Below are positions 9,856-19,173 of a stretch of 64,000 nt of DNA, in pieces. The position numbers and the translations under genes are program-made. How positions within the stretch are numbered: the stretch's first letter is position 1; each line of letters starts with the position of its first letter. The stretch is from an uncultured Candidatus Poseidoniales archaeon (GTDB lineage: Archaea; Thermoplasmatota; Poseidoniia; Poseidoniales; Thalassarchaeaceae), in the NCBI GenBank assembly GCA_902625325.1, contig CACOAW010000008.1, positions 1-64,000 on the forward strand, written 5' to 3'. The notes under the pieces were generated by a model. That model saw nothing but the letters and a program-made list of their open reading frames with translations. It was not told the DNA's origin and made no database searches.

Positions 9856-11426
9856 TGCCCGATGATGATATACCTGCTGAGATTCAACTCCGAGGGAGTT
9901 GGGATTCAATGCCAATTGAGGAAAAAAGGGGTCTTTTCGAACGTACTGCACAACGTTACAGTTACGATCTTTACATATCAAAAGAGAACCAGCCCGATGA
10001 ATGGCAACAATTTTCTGAAAAAATTATTGACGAATTTATGGGCTCAATAGATGAAGCCGAAATATCCGCTGAACTCAGTAGAGTGATTGGATCTACCCAA
10101 TTTTCAGAAGAAGAATTTGAAAACGGCGATGATTATGGAGGAGCTCCAACTAAGGACACCCTTCACAATCTCGCATACCCACTTGAGGCTCATAAAGCGA
10201 TGGCTGAACTCATTGACAACATCATTGACAATTATATTACGAATATAAAGAATGAAATCATTTTTAATGATCTGGAAATAACTATCCAAATTTATTACAA
10301 AAAAAATCAGCACCATTATATCCTAATCCGGGAGAATTCTGGAGGGATTAGTAAGGCTAAATGGAATGCCATTAACACACCAGGGATTAGCATGGAAAAT
10401 GACAATGCAGTAAGTACGTACGGCCAGGGAACCAAGATATCCCTAGCAGCCCTTGGCAGAAATAACAGCATCTGTACTAACCATATTACAGAACAGCATC
10501 CAGTTTATTTCCGATATAGTCCAACCTATTATGACCCGGGAAATCAGGATTGGAAAGTTGTTCCTAAGAAGATTACTGGGGGGTGGGTATATGAGAGTCC
10601 GGGTTGTACAGAATATCACATAGGACAGTCAAATATCCCCGGGGAAGAAACCTTCCTAACAGAAAAGGGCCAGGTGTTCGGCATTTCACAAAACGACGAA
10701 GAATATGAGCCAATCTGTGGAATTCATCCCATTAGACATCTCTGCCATTGGTTTGGCTTAATCTACTCTAAGCAATTCGAAGTAATTAAACAGCTCGGGC
10801 GAGAATATAATTTCGAAATTATATCGCCTGTAGAAGATAAACCACTACGTGTTTTGCCAATAACAATTGATTCTTACGAAGATATTTCGTTAGGCCTAAG
10901 TTATCCCGAAGGAGACGAAATTTACAATGTCATATCCAATCATACACAACGGAAGCCTAGAGACTGGTCATTTATGCAAAATGTCATGATCGAACCGCTG
11001 TATTGCGAAACTAGAATCCAGATGCCTGTTTCGCAGGCAGGAAAAACAAGGGATCTGGATCTTTCTGTCAAAGTCCTTGTTGGTATGACAAGCAGCGTCT
11101 GGAGAGAAGACTCAGGGGCTTGGTTATGGGGCAATAACAGACTATTTGCTCAGAGCGTCTCGAAGGAAATATTCGGTTTGGGTACCAATCGATCAATCGA
11201 TGGCAATACAACAGGCAGGGTTTTCCTGTTCGTCGAGCTCGAAGCAGAAAACCCCAGAGATATACCCTGGGGCGCGCCGATAAAATGGGCATACAACCCA
11301 GAGCACCCAGTGTCAAAGAAGCTAGCATCAGAGCTTCGACTTATAGCTTACAGATATCTAGAGATTTCAAATCGGCTCTACGGTTTAACAGAATGGTATG
11401 AAAGTAACGTGGTTATTGAGGAATAA
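9855..11426 (+). CDS. GHKL ATPase (MORC/Hsp90/MutL-like)
   Basis: N-box AMAELIDNIIDNY, G1-like ENSGGISKAKW, G2-like STYGQGTKISLAALG; start overlaps the upstream stop. Confidence 0.75.
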   Translation: MPDDDIPAEIQLRGSWDSMPIEEKRGLFERTAQRYSYDLYISKENQPDEWQQFSEKIIDEFMGSIDEAEISAELSRVIGSTQFSEEEFENGDDYGGAPTKDTLHNLAYPLEAHKAMAELIDNIIDNYITNIKNEIIFNDLEITIQIYYKKNQHHYILIRENSGGISKAKWNAINTPGISMENDNAVSTYGQGTKISLAALGRNNSICTNHITEQHPVYFRYSPTYYDPGNQDWKVVPKKITGGWVYESPGCTEYHIGQSNIPGEETFLTEKGQVFGISQNDEEYEPICGIHPIRHLCHWFGLIYSKQFEVIKQLGREYNFEIISPVEDKPLRVLPITIDSYEDISLGLSYPEGDEIYNVISNHTQRKPRDWSFMQNVMIEPLYCETRIQMPVSQAGKTRDLDLSVKVLVGMTSSVWREDSGAWLWGNNRLFAQSVSKEIFGLGTNRSIDGNTTGRVFLFVELEAENPRDIPWGAPIKWAYNPEHPVSKKLASELRLIAYRYLEISNRLYGLTEWYESNVVIEE

Positions 11427-11452
11427 TAGTCTTTAGTTTGGAGTGGATTATA

Positions 11453-12796
11453 ATGTCATACGGAAAAAAATCAATTCATTTTAAAATTGATGAAAAATGC
11501 AAGGTGGAGCTTCTTTACGAATTAGGAGATGTGGTCCCAAAATCAGATGATCCCACCCCTCTGGCCAAGGTTGAGATAGATGGAGAGGAGAAAATATTCT
11601 ACATGCCCATTAGTAGACTTGACTCCAAGGTAACATATTCTGTCGAATTAGATGATGAATGCATTGTAGACCCCCAAGAAGATGAAGCAGTTCTCATACT
11701 AACTGTCGAACTAGATGGTATTCGCACAATTGGTTCCAAGGAGACCCCATTAGATAGAGGAAATATTCCTGAACAATTTAGAACTAGAGTCGGAGATAAA
11801 ACATTGACAAACGATTTTGTAGAATTATTAATCAAGAAAAAGGATGGGAATGTTTCAGAAGAGCAATTCATAAATGCTACCAAATTAGAATCTCTTCAAA
11901 CATTAGAGCCTGTCAATGAGGAAGGGGGCGACGCTGCCGAGGAGGTCGAGGGAGAGGCTGACGACGAGGTCGGTGGCGATGCTGGGGGGGTCGAGGGAGG
12001 CACTGACGACGAGGGCGATGGCGACTCTGACGATGAGGAAATTCTCGATATACGGGCTCTGCTTGAACTCGAGAACGATGATGAAGAGACAGTCGAATTA
12101 ACCACTACGGTAGTCACTGGCCCTATGAATAAGATCGATTTGGAGAGAACTGCGATTTCATATCACCGACGAGGGGATATTTCTGAACCTGATACCGATA
12201 AGTTGGTTCAGCGAATCATAGAAGATGCAATTGAAGAAAATTCTTCAAAACGGATTGATACGAGCCCTTCCCTTGAATCTCTTGAAATAGATGATGAGAC
12301 CAATGAATGGTTGGAAAGTAATAATGTCCAAGATATGAGATCTCTACGTACAAAAATGATTGATACGGAATCGGATTTTACACAGAATTTGATCGATGTT
12401 TATGTGGCATTGGTTAGAGAAGATTATGTTGAGAGGATGGAATTGGGAACGACCGTCGAGTCAAAAGATCAAGTTGACGATATACTTGGCGACAAAGAAA
12501 AATTATTGCATTTTTATGAGTCAGTGGAATCCGATATTCCAGGTGAAGAGATAGAAGAACTCGCTCAAGAATTTGAAAATCTAGGGGGCCGTAATAAGAC
12601 TAGGTTGAAAACTCTTAGACGGAAAATCATTGAGTGTATTGTTGATTTAAAACCAATGCTTAGTGAAGGGATAGAAGGCGAAGAAGAAGTGTCTAGGAAA
12701 CAAGATGATGCACACAACTTGTATCAAGGATTCATGGAATTCTTGGAAAAAATTGATTCTTTACTCAATAGTGCTGATAATGTAGAGTCGGGCTAA
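11453..12796 (+). CDS. acidic hypothetical protein, putative operon partner of the GHKL ATPase
   Basis: ORF immediately downstream in the same orientation; low-complexity Asp/Glu/Gly linker. Start chosen at MSYGKKS; the ORF is open from 11438. Confidence 0.7.
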   Translation: MSYGKKSIHFKIDEKCKVELLYELGDVVPKSDDPTPLAKVEIDGEEKIFYMPISRLDSKVTYSVELDDECIVDPQEDEAVLILTVELDGIRTIGSKETPLDRGNIPEQFRTRVGDKTLTNDFVELLIKKKDGNVSEEQFINATKLESLQTLEPVNEEGGDAAEEVEGEADDEVGGDAGGVEGGTDDEGDGDSDDEEILDIRALLELENDDEETVELTTTVVTGPMNKIDLERTAISYHRRGDISEPDTDKLVQRIIEDAIEENSSKRIDTSPSLESLEIDDETNEWLESNNVQDMRSLRTKMIDTESDFTQNLIDVYVALVREDYVERMELGTTVESKDQVDDILGDKEKLLHFYESVESDIPGEEIEELAQEFENLGGRNKTRLKTLRRKIIECIVDLKPMLSEGIEGEEEVSRKQDDAHNLYQGFMEFLEKIDSLLNSADNVESG

Positions 12797-12852
12797 TTAG
12801 ATTCTTCGATAAGAACATTAACTATGCTATACCTAATTGAGAAGGGTGTGTT

Positions 12853-13593
12853 TTATCCAGTAACTTTCTCGATGCAGGAGTTAATCGTTGAGCCATCAGA
12901 TAATCGATAGTAGTCCTCTCCTTTTCTGAAAACAGTTGCCCTACCAAACAGGCAACCAGTGGAGCCATACCACTTCAGGAAACTTCCCTCCCACATCCCA
13001 AGCACAGGGGTGTCGCTGGTTCGGTGGTACTCCGCTATCCTCTGGGCCCTGGACTCCCCGTAGTGCTCGACTAGCTCGTCACCGTCCATGAAGCGTATCT
13101 TTCCGGGATGGTAGTGCGGGTTGATCTGGAAAGGCACGATGCCGAGGGAGTCGAAACTGGGTGGCAGAGTGATGGGCATGTCGTTGGTGGTCATCATCGT
13201 GGGGCTCGCGACGTTGGCCCCCGCGCTGACACCTAGGTAAGGCACCCCGGACAGGACCCTGTCCCTGATTGCCTCCACCAACCCTCTCTCATGCAGCTCC
13301 CTGATCAGGAGGAACGAGTTGCCCCCTCCGATGTAGATGCCCTGCATTTGATTGACCGCCGCAAGCGGGTCTCCCAGAGACTCTATGCCAACCAGCGTCG
13401 GCCCCCCAGGGCCCTGGAACTCCTGCATCCTGGATGTGTAGGAGGAGTGGTCGTGCGAGGCGTACGGTACGAACAGGACGCTGTCGCAATCCCGGAAGTG
13501 GGCTGCTACCAGATCGCGGTAGGTCTGCCTCCGTTCATCAGTGGCAATGCCACCGCTGCCCAGTAGTACGCTGATGGGGGGGCTGTCGCCCAT
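12853..13593 (-). CDS. pepE: peptidase E-like (S51 alpha-aspartyl dipeptidase)
   Basis: IYIGGGNSFLLIRELHERG and PYLGVSAGANVASPTMMTTNDMPI...NPHYHPG. Confidence 0.85.
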   Translation of the reverse strand: MGDSPPISVLLGSGGIATDERRQTYRDLVAAHFRDCDSVLFVPYASHDHSSYTSRMQEFQGPGGPTLVGIESLGDPLAAVNQMQGIYIGGGNSFLLIRELHERGLVEAIRDRVLSGVPYLGVSAGANVASPTMMTTNDMPITLPPSFDSLGIVPFQINPHYHPGKIRFMDGDELVEHYGESRAQRIAEYHRTSDTPVLGMWEGSFLKWYGSTGCLFGRATVFRKGEDYYRLSDGSTINSCIEKVTG

Positions 13594-13651
13594 GGTCGCG
13601 TGGTGGGGCCGACGTGACTTGAAGTGCTCGTCTTGGCAGGCGTGGCAGCAG

Positions 13652-14893
13652 TCAGGCCGTCTGCTCTTCGATGTGGGACGCTCGCTTGCTGGCCAGGCCG
13701 ACGGAAGAGTAGGCCGCCCACCACATCTCCTCGGACATGCAGCGCCTGGTCTCGGAGACCCTCCGTTGCAGTTCGGAGTCGCTGGAGAGGCATTCGGAGC
13801 CGGCTATCCTGGCCTCAAGGGACTCCAGCTCCGAGCATACGGTTTCGTGCCAACCCGAGACCTTCCTGTCCCATCTCTCCCTGGTCTCCCTGTCGTTCCT
13901 CTCCCAGTGGGTCTCCCTGATGCCTGTCTCCTTCTCGTTCGAGTCCCTCTCAATGTCGAGGGCGCGTTCCCTCTCACGCCTGAGTTCGCGCGCTCGCATC
14001 TCTTCCCTCTCCCTGTGCTCCCTCTGGTCGTCAGTCTCCCGGATGCCGGTCTCCCTCTCGTTGGCGTCCATCTGCGCCTCTATTTCCTCCCTATCTTCCC
14101 TCTCTTCGTCCGTCTCCCTGATGCCGGTCTCCCTCTCGTTGGCGTCCCGCTGCCTATCCAGTGCCGCCTTCCTCTCCCTTTCCTCCCTAACTTTCGTTAT
14201 CGTATCCCGGACATCTGTGCCAGCGAAGAAATGGGACATCGGTCCTGGGCCTGAGTTCCTGATCATGACCATCGCGTAGACGAAGTCCGTGGCAGTCGCT
14301 CTCCGCCCTACAAGGCACACGCGTCTGGCATCCTCGTACCAGTTGGCGTGCCACTGTGGAGAGACGTACAGCTCCAGGTGGTCGTTATTGCTCCTTATCT
14401 TCTGGCTGACTGTCTTGTTCACGTCAATGATTAGCGAGACTCCGCCGAACTCCGTGCATAGAAGCCCCCTCTCTGGCACTGTCCAGTGCTTCCTCCCTGC
14501 CTCCTTGCTGATCTCGCCTACCAGGAGGCCGAGTCCCTTCGTCTCCGGCTCGGTCATGATGCTGATTACCTGAGGCTTGATCAGGCTCGATACCGCGTCC
14601 GTGACGTTCGAGACGACCTCATCGGTCTCCCCTATCACCTCCTTGACCAGCGAGACTACGTCTTCTAACCTGGGTCTGGAGGGGAAGCCAAGTTCCTCCT
14701 CCGTCTCGTCAATTTCCTCCTCGGCTGCCACTACCTCAGTGGCCTCGAAGCTCTCCTCCGCTGGCCTTTCTGGAGCCCTAACCCGAGTCCTGAGGACGGG
14801 TGGAGGGGTTGGTTTCGACGGCGTCCTGCTCGAGTTACGGAGCGAGCCGAATACGTTCTTTGGAGCAGCTTTCCTCCTCCTACGTCTCTGCAT
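13652..14893 (-). CDS. hypothetical protein with charged repeats (NERETGIRET)
   Basis: Overlaps the upstream caspase-like gene by 14 nt; three copies of (N)E(R/K)ETGIRET. Confidence 0.7.
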   Translation of the reverse strand: MQRRRRRKAAPKNVFGSLRNSSRTPSKPTPPPVLRTRVRAPERPAEESFEATEVVAAEEEIDETEEELGFPSRPRLEDVVSLVKEVIGETDEVVSNVTDAVSSLIKPQVISIMTEPETKGLGLLVGEISKEAGRKHWTVPERGLLCTEFGGVSLIIDVNKTVSQKIRSNNDHLELYVSPQWHANWYEDARRVCLVGRRATATDFVYAMVMIRNSGPGPMSHFFAGTDVRDTITKVREERERKAALDRQRDANERETGIRETDEEREDREEIEAQMDANERETGIRETDDQREHREREEMRARELRRERERALDIERDSNEKETGIRETHWERNDRETRERWDRKVSGWHETVCSELESLEARIAGSECLSSDSELQRRVSETRRCMSEEMWWAAYSSVGLASKRASHIEEQTA

Positions 14894-15575
14894 TCGAAAA
14901 CCCCCTCGATATTGAGAACACGTCGAGACTCCTTATCTCGTCTCCAAGGGCCCTGAGCATGGAGGCGACCTCGCGGTCGCCGATCTCCTCGTCCAGGGGG
15001 GCGAAGACCGACCCTATCCTGTCATTCTCCAGGAAAGGCTCCGAAACCGTGCTTGCGAAGCAGCACGGAAGGACGACGAGAAGGTTCCTGCCTGGCAGGG
15101 AGCCCAATTCGGATGCGGCGTCGCTGGCAGTGACGGATCCTCCCCCCCGCTCATCCTGCAGGTACGGAACCGGGCCACGGCTCCCGTGGGTCAGGATTAT
15201 GACTATCGAAGGCAGGTAGTCCAGTTGTCCGAAGACGCTTCTGCCCGAGGGGGCGTTCAATGACTCCGAGAACGCCAGTTCTATCTCGAGCCTCCGCCTG
15301 AGAACGGCCCTCTCGACCACGGAGCTTGGCTTGGAAATTGACCACGCTGCCAGGAAGCTGGTTCTGAGCAATGTCATCGAGGCGTGTATCAGATCGGCGA
15401 CGCCCTGGTGGTCGGGGTTCCTGAGTATATCGTCCGCATTGCTGGCTCCGATGCAAAGCAAGCCCAATCTGGGGAATTCCGATATTTCGGACCAATCGGC
15501 CAGAAGGCGGGCCATCTGCCGGCTAGATTCCGCCGCCTCCCTCTCTATCGCCAGGTTCCTCTGCTCCGCGTTCAT
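14880..15575 (-). CDS. caspase-fold / CHAT-like cysteine protease candidate
   Basis: SIVIILTHGSRGP (His) and NLLVVLPCCFAST (Cys) about 41 residues apart, each after a hydrophobic strand. ATG at 15575 overlaps the upstream stop (ATGA). Confidence 0.5.
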   Translation of the reverse strand: MNAEQRNLAIEREAAESSRQMARLLADWSEISEFPRLGLLCIGASNADDILRNPDHQGVADLIHASMTLLRTSFLAAWSISKPSSVVERAVLRRRLEIELAFSESLNAPSGRSVFGQLDYLPSIVIILTHGSRGPVPYLQDERGGGSVTASDAASELGSLPGRNLLVVLPCCFASTVSEPFLENDRIGSVFAPLDEEIGDREVASMLRALGDEIRSLDVFSISRGFSNAET

Positions 15576-16162
15576 TCCATCCCCTCCGGAACCTCCAGAA
15601 GTGCCAGTATCTCCTCTTCCAGTTCTACCCCCTCCGAGCTTAGCGACATCACGACCCCTAGACCGAACATCGTCAGCTGGGAGCCTCCCTTCCCATCGTC
15701 GGAGACGAGCTGGTGAGCAGTCGACATACTTCCGTCGGTGTCGAACTGGGTGACTGCCAGCAGGCACGGGAAGCTGAGTCCCGTGACTATGGAAAGCCTG
15801 GCAGCCAGATGGGCGTTTGGGACCTGGTCCCCCGCACCTACTGCGCTGGCGTCCCTCGCCGCGTCCTCGTCCCTGAGATGCTCGGGCACGAACATGGATG
15901 ATGCCATTACCAGGAAGCAGGAAAGGTCGTATATCGGCCTCCTCCCTACTCTGCCGCTGTAGTATTCCTCTGCATTTTTCTTTATCAGTAGCTGTGTCTC
16001 GTAGATTATCTGAGAGTTCCTGACGTAAGACGAAAGCTCGGAGTCGTAGTTCTCATCGATGTCCTTCTTCTTGGTATCGATATATCTGGCCAAGTGGTTA
16101 GTCAGAGTTTCATTCAGGTAGAATGAGGATCTTCTTTCATCTATTCTCATTTTATGTCCCAC
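15572..16162 (-). CDS. hypothetical protein, first gene of the caspase-like operon
   Basis: 196-aa ORF translationally coupled (ATGA) to the caspase-like gene. Confidence 0.65.
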   Translation of the reverse strand: MGHKMRIDERRSSFYLNETLTNHLARYIDTKKKDIDENYDSELSSYVRNSQIIYETQLLIKKNAEEYYSGRVGRRPIYDLSCFLVMASSMFVPEHLRDEDAARDASAVGAGDQVPNAHLAARLSIVTGLSFPCLLAVTQFDTDGSMSTAHQLVSDDGKGGSQLTMFGLGVVMSLSSEGVELEEEILALLEVPEGME

Positions 16163-16427
16163 CTCGAATCTTAGGAACTACAGGAAAGCAAAGAAGGCCC
16201 TTCGCATCTGATCGAGTTAACTCAATTAACGCGCTTGTTTGAGGTAATTTTCCTTTACTCGTTATTTGTGAAATAGATGAATTAACGCCTAACAATCTCT
16301 TAATTTTTTTAGTGACAAAAACGATGTATTGCAAAACAATTCGAATAAAAGAAAATTCCGTCACCTCGGGTCCCTCCTCTGCTCCCTACCATGAGGAATA
16401 GGGGTACTTAAACCGAACACTTTGGAA

Positions 16428-17498
16428 CTAGTTCGCCAGGGAGTCGTCAAGGCGCTTGGCCACGGTCCTGATCCTCCTCAGAGTCCTGTCTGCCTTTCGC
16501 ATGACCCTGATTGAGACCGATTCTCCGTCCGCACCTGCGACCCGATAGCCGTAGGGAGTCCTGCCGCCGAGTTGGTTCATCAGGATCCTCTGATCCTCCA
16601 CAGCTACGGGCTCGAGTATCTCTCTGACGGAGTCTATGCTGAGTGACCCTTGGCTAACGCCTTCGATCAGTGCTTCAGACACTGTTTCCTCCAGCCTCCC
16701 AAGGCCCCCACGGGTCATCAGCCAGTCTGGACCTCGGGCGTCGTGTTGCCTAGTCAGTCCGGCAAAAACGTCCTGCGGAAGCCTATCCACCATCGGGGCT
16801 CTCTCTATCACTTGCGCGGCCCTCATCCTCTCCAGGACCGTGCTAACCCTTCCACGGCTCTCAGACAGCCTATCGGAGAGAGCCATTAGGGTGATGGGGG
16901 TGTGGTTCGAGCAGAGCTCGACGAGGATTTCTCTAGCCAGTGACTCGCCTGCCCGCTTGCTCTCCCCAGCCAATCCCAGGTCCGCAACCAATGCGGATGT
17001 CGTGTCGCCGTCATCGATTGGCCCGGGCTCGGCTATCCTGATTGTTAGCGGGTGATCTTCGTCCTCTGCGTCTATCGCCATCCTGGTCTCCGACGCCTCC
17101 ACCATCCCATCCAGCTCAGAGAGTCTCAGTCCTAGGATGGCCTTGGCCTGGGACTCTACCAGCGTGGCCGCAGCTTCCATGGAGCCTCCCCGGAGGACGT
17201 ATCTGTGCCACTTCCCGTCGACTTGGGCTGCCACGAGTCCGCTCTGCCTGAGCTTGCGAACCTGGTGGTGTATCGCAGTATTGGAGATCCCTGTAAGGTC
17301 CCCCAGATCCTTCGAGTCCCACCCGCGTAGGGGCGATTCAAGAAAAGAATCCATCATTATCCGATGGAGGGCACCGGACTCGTCAGTAACCGATCTCCTG
17401 ACCACGAGTCCCATGGAGTCCAGCAACCAGTCCAGCAGGACATCGGAGTCATTGCTGCCTGTCGGCATGGGGCGCTCGTTGAGCCTCAGGGTAAACAC
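16428..17498 (-). CDS. winged-helix transcriptional regulator (ArsR-like N-terminus)
   Basis: DLGDLTGISNTAIHHQVRKLRQSGLVAAQVDGKWHRYVL HTH pattern; second HTH-like region in the middle. Confidence 0.7.
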   Translation of the reverse strand: MFTLRLNERPMPTGSNDSDVLLDWLLDSMGLVVRRSVTDESGALHRIMMDSFLESPLRGWDSKDLGDLTGISNTAIHHQVRKLRQSGLVAAQVDGKWHRYVLRGGSMEAAATLVESQAKAILGLRLSELDGMVEASETRMAIDAEDEDHPLTIRIAEPGPIDDGDTTSALVADLGLAGESKRAGESLAREILVELCSNHTPITLMALSDRLSESRGRVSTVLERMRAAQVIERAPMVDRLPQDVFAGLTRQHDARGPDWLMTRGGLGRLEETVSEALIEGVSQGSLSIDSVREILEPVAVEDQRILMNQLGGRTPYGYRVAGADGESVSIRVMRKADRTLRRIRTVAKRLDDSLAN

Positions 17499-17553
17499 AG
17501 TGACATCCGCGGATTTCGAGGCTCAAGAGCCTTGGCTATGCGAAGGAGTTCGA

Positions 17554-18219
17554 TTAGGCCATTTGCTGGCGAATCTCAAGCCACGGGTAGTCCACGTTCG
17601 AGATGCCGAGCGACTCCAAGTGAGGGGCCAGGGATAGGCTGCCCTGGTTGACGATGCCTCTCTTTCTCAGAATCCCTATCGCGGAGTTCACAGATGTTCT
17701 GGATTTCCCTATTTCCCTCGCGAGCTGGGCTTGGGAGGGCGGGTTGGGGGAGTCATGCAATGATGTCACTATCTTCCTTTGGACGCCTGACAGCCCAATC
17801 GGGAGCATGTGAGCTGCGATCGAGTGGTCGGTCACTCCAGTGCCGGAGAGAATCTCCACCTGGGCTGGTGCACCCGCAAAATACCCCATCCTTCCGTTAA
17901 CTGGAACTATGGTGACAGACTTCTCGTTTACCAGAACCCGGAGATGGTGCCTTAGAGTCCCGTTCGCGGCTCCAAGAGCCTCCTGCAGGGCCCTGTAGTG
18001 GATTCCTGGTGACGTTTCCAGGGTTCTCAGGATCTTCCTCCTGAGAGGGTGTTCCCAATCGTGCTCGCGTGGTGCAGATAGCGTCCCTCTTGTGAGTGGT
18101 GCGAAGGGCACCAGCGCTGCCAGACCTGTCGAGGCTGCCAGCACAGCGGCCATGGAGTCGGCAATCCACGGGTAGGTCTCGCGGAGCTGCCTCAGGATTG
18201 CCATGACGCCCTTCAGCAA
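17554..18219 (-). CDS. double winged-helix regulator with N-terminal hydrophobic segment
   Basis: HPLRRKILRTLETSPGIHYRALQEALGAANGTLRHHLRVL and LSGVQRKIVTSLHDSPNPPSQAQLAREIGKSRTSVNSAIGILRKRGIV. Confidence 0.7.
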   Translation of the reverse strand: MLKGVMAILRQLRETYPWIADSMAAVLAASTGLAALVPFAPLTRGTLSAPREHDWEHPLRRKILRTLETSPGIHYRALQEALGAANGTLRHHLRVLVNEKSVTIVPVNGRMGYFAGAPAQVEILSGTGVTDHSIAAHMLPIGLSGVQRKIVTSLHDSPNPPSQAQLAREIGKSRTSVNSAIGILRKRGIVNQGSLSLAPHLESLGISNVDYPWLEIRQQMA

Positions 18220-18265
18220 ATGCAGGCTTTAACCTTGCAGGGTCCGTTGAGTCGTGGATGCTCTT

Positions 18266-18727
18266 TCAGACGCTATGCCTGATCACGCGTCCCCTGTGTA
18301 CCTTCATGTAGGCAACTAAGGGTCCAAGCAAGCGTCCGGCATCTCTTCCATGAGCAGTCAAGCGATACGTCACTTTGACCGGAGAGGTTGTCTCCACGAC
18401 CCTGTCCACGAGCCCCGTCTCGACGCACTTCGTGAGCTTGTCTGAAAGCGTTCGCGATGATATCCCTCTGAGCAGCTTCCTGAGCTCGTTGAACCTGCGA
18501 GCACCCGCCACGTACAGGCAGCAGAGAATCTCGGTGGTCCATCTGGAGCTGAAGATGTCGAAGCTCTCGACGGCAGCGTCAACCTCCCACTCTATGTCCG
18601 GCTCACCATCGTAGTATGACTCAAAGATAGACCGGATCTGTCTCCCGTCATCCATCACGGCCTCGATCACTTCATTCACTTTCTTGTAGTCCTCATCTGA
18701 GATTGCCATCGGCTTCTTATTCGTCAT
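18266..18727 (-). CDS. HxlR-family transcriptional regulator
   Basis: SRWTTEILCCLYVAGARRFNELRKLLRGISSRTLSDKLTKCVETGLVDR...VTYRLTAHGRD. Confidence 0.85.
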   Translation of the reverse strand: MTNKKPMAISDEDYKKVNEVIEAVMDDGRQIRSIFESYYDGEPDIEWEVDAAVESFDIFSSRWTTEILCCLYVAGARRFNELRKLLRGISSRTLSDKLTKCVETGLVDRVVETTSPVKVTYRLTAHGRDAGRLLGPLVAYMKVHRGRVIRHSV

Positions 18728-19032
18728 GGTGTTATCAAGTAGTTAGAATGGTATCTAGTGTATAAACCACACCATAATGCGATCGCGGATACTTGAGCAT
18801 TAATATGGGTCAGTTTGCTGGTTTTGATTAGTAGGTGTAAAAAAAGCACTAACTTTAAAGAGGAAAGCATAGATGGACAAATGGTTGGAACAATGGATGA
18901 GCGAACTGATGGATGCCTGGGAAGAAGAAGAGAAGGAGGATCTCTGAATGAGCCTATTCGAGATTGTAGTACGAGCCATGGCCGATTGCAGAGCCCCCCC
19001 ATGGTCAGAATATCCGCGAAGGAAGTGAGCGA

Positions 19033-19173
19033 ATGGTCATGAGTGGGTTGCAGGGAGTATCTGCATGCCCTAGCTGCGGGTCTCCATGCCTGGTCTACCG
19101 AGAGTACCTGACTCCGGAGCTTAGGACTACTTCATGCATGAAGTGCGGGGTGGTATCACTAACGGTGGCCTAG
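19033..19173 (+). CDS. small zinc-ribbon protein (46 aa)
   Basis: MVMSGLQGVSACPSCGSPCLVYREYLTPELRTTSCMKCGVVSLTVA: CPSC...CMKC. Confidence 0.45.
   Translation: MVMSGLQGVSACPSCGSPCLVYREYLTPELRTTSCMKCGVVSLTVA

Noticed and set aside
11930-12045. Repetitive GAC/GAG-rich tract
   Set aside because: Explained by an Asp/Glu/Gly low-complexity linker in the coding sequence; not a CRISPR array or mobile-element repeat.
13910-14160. Possible CRISPR-like direct repeats
   Set aside because: Only three copies, unequal spacing, and in frame with a protein repeat in a coupled operon gene.
13541-14254. 237-aa plus-strand ORF with Leu/Pro repeats
   Set aside because: Mirror of the repeat region in the minus-strand 413-aa gene; the minus frame has operon coupling.
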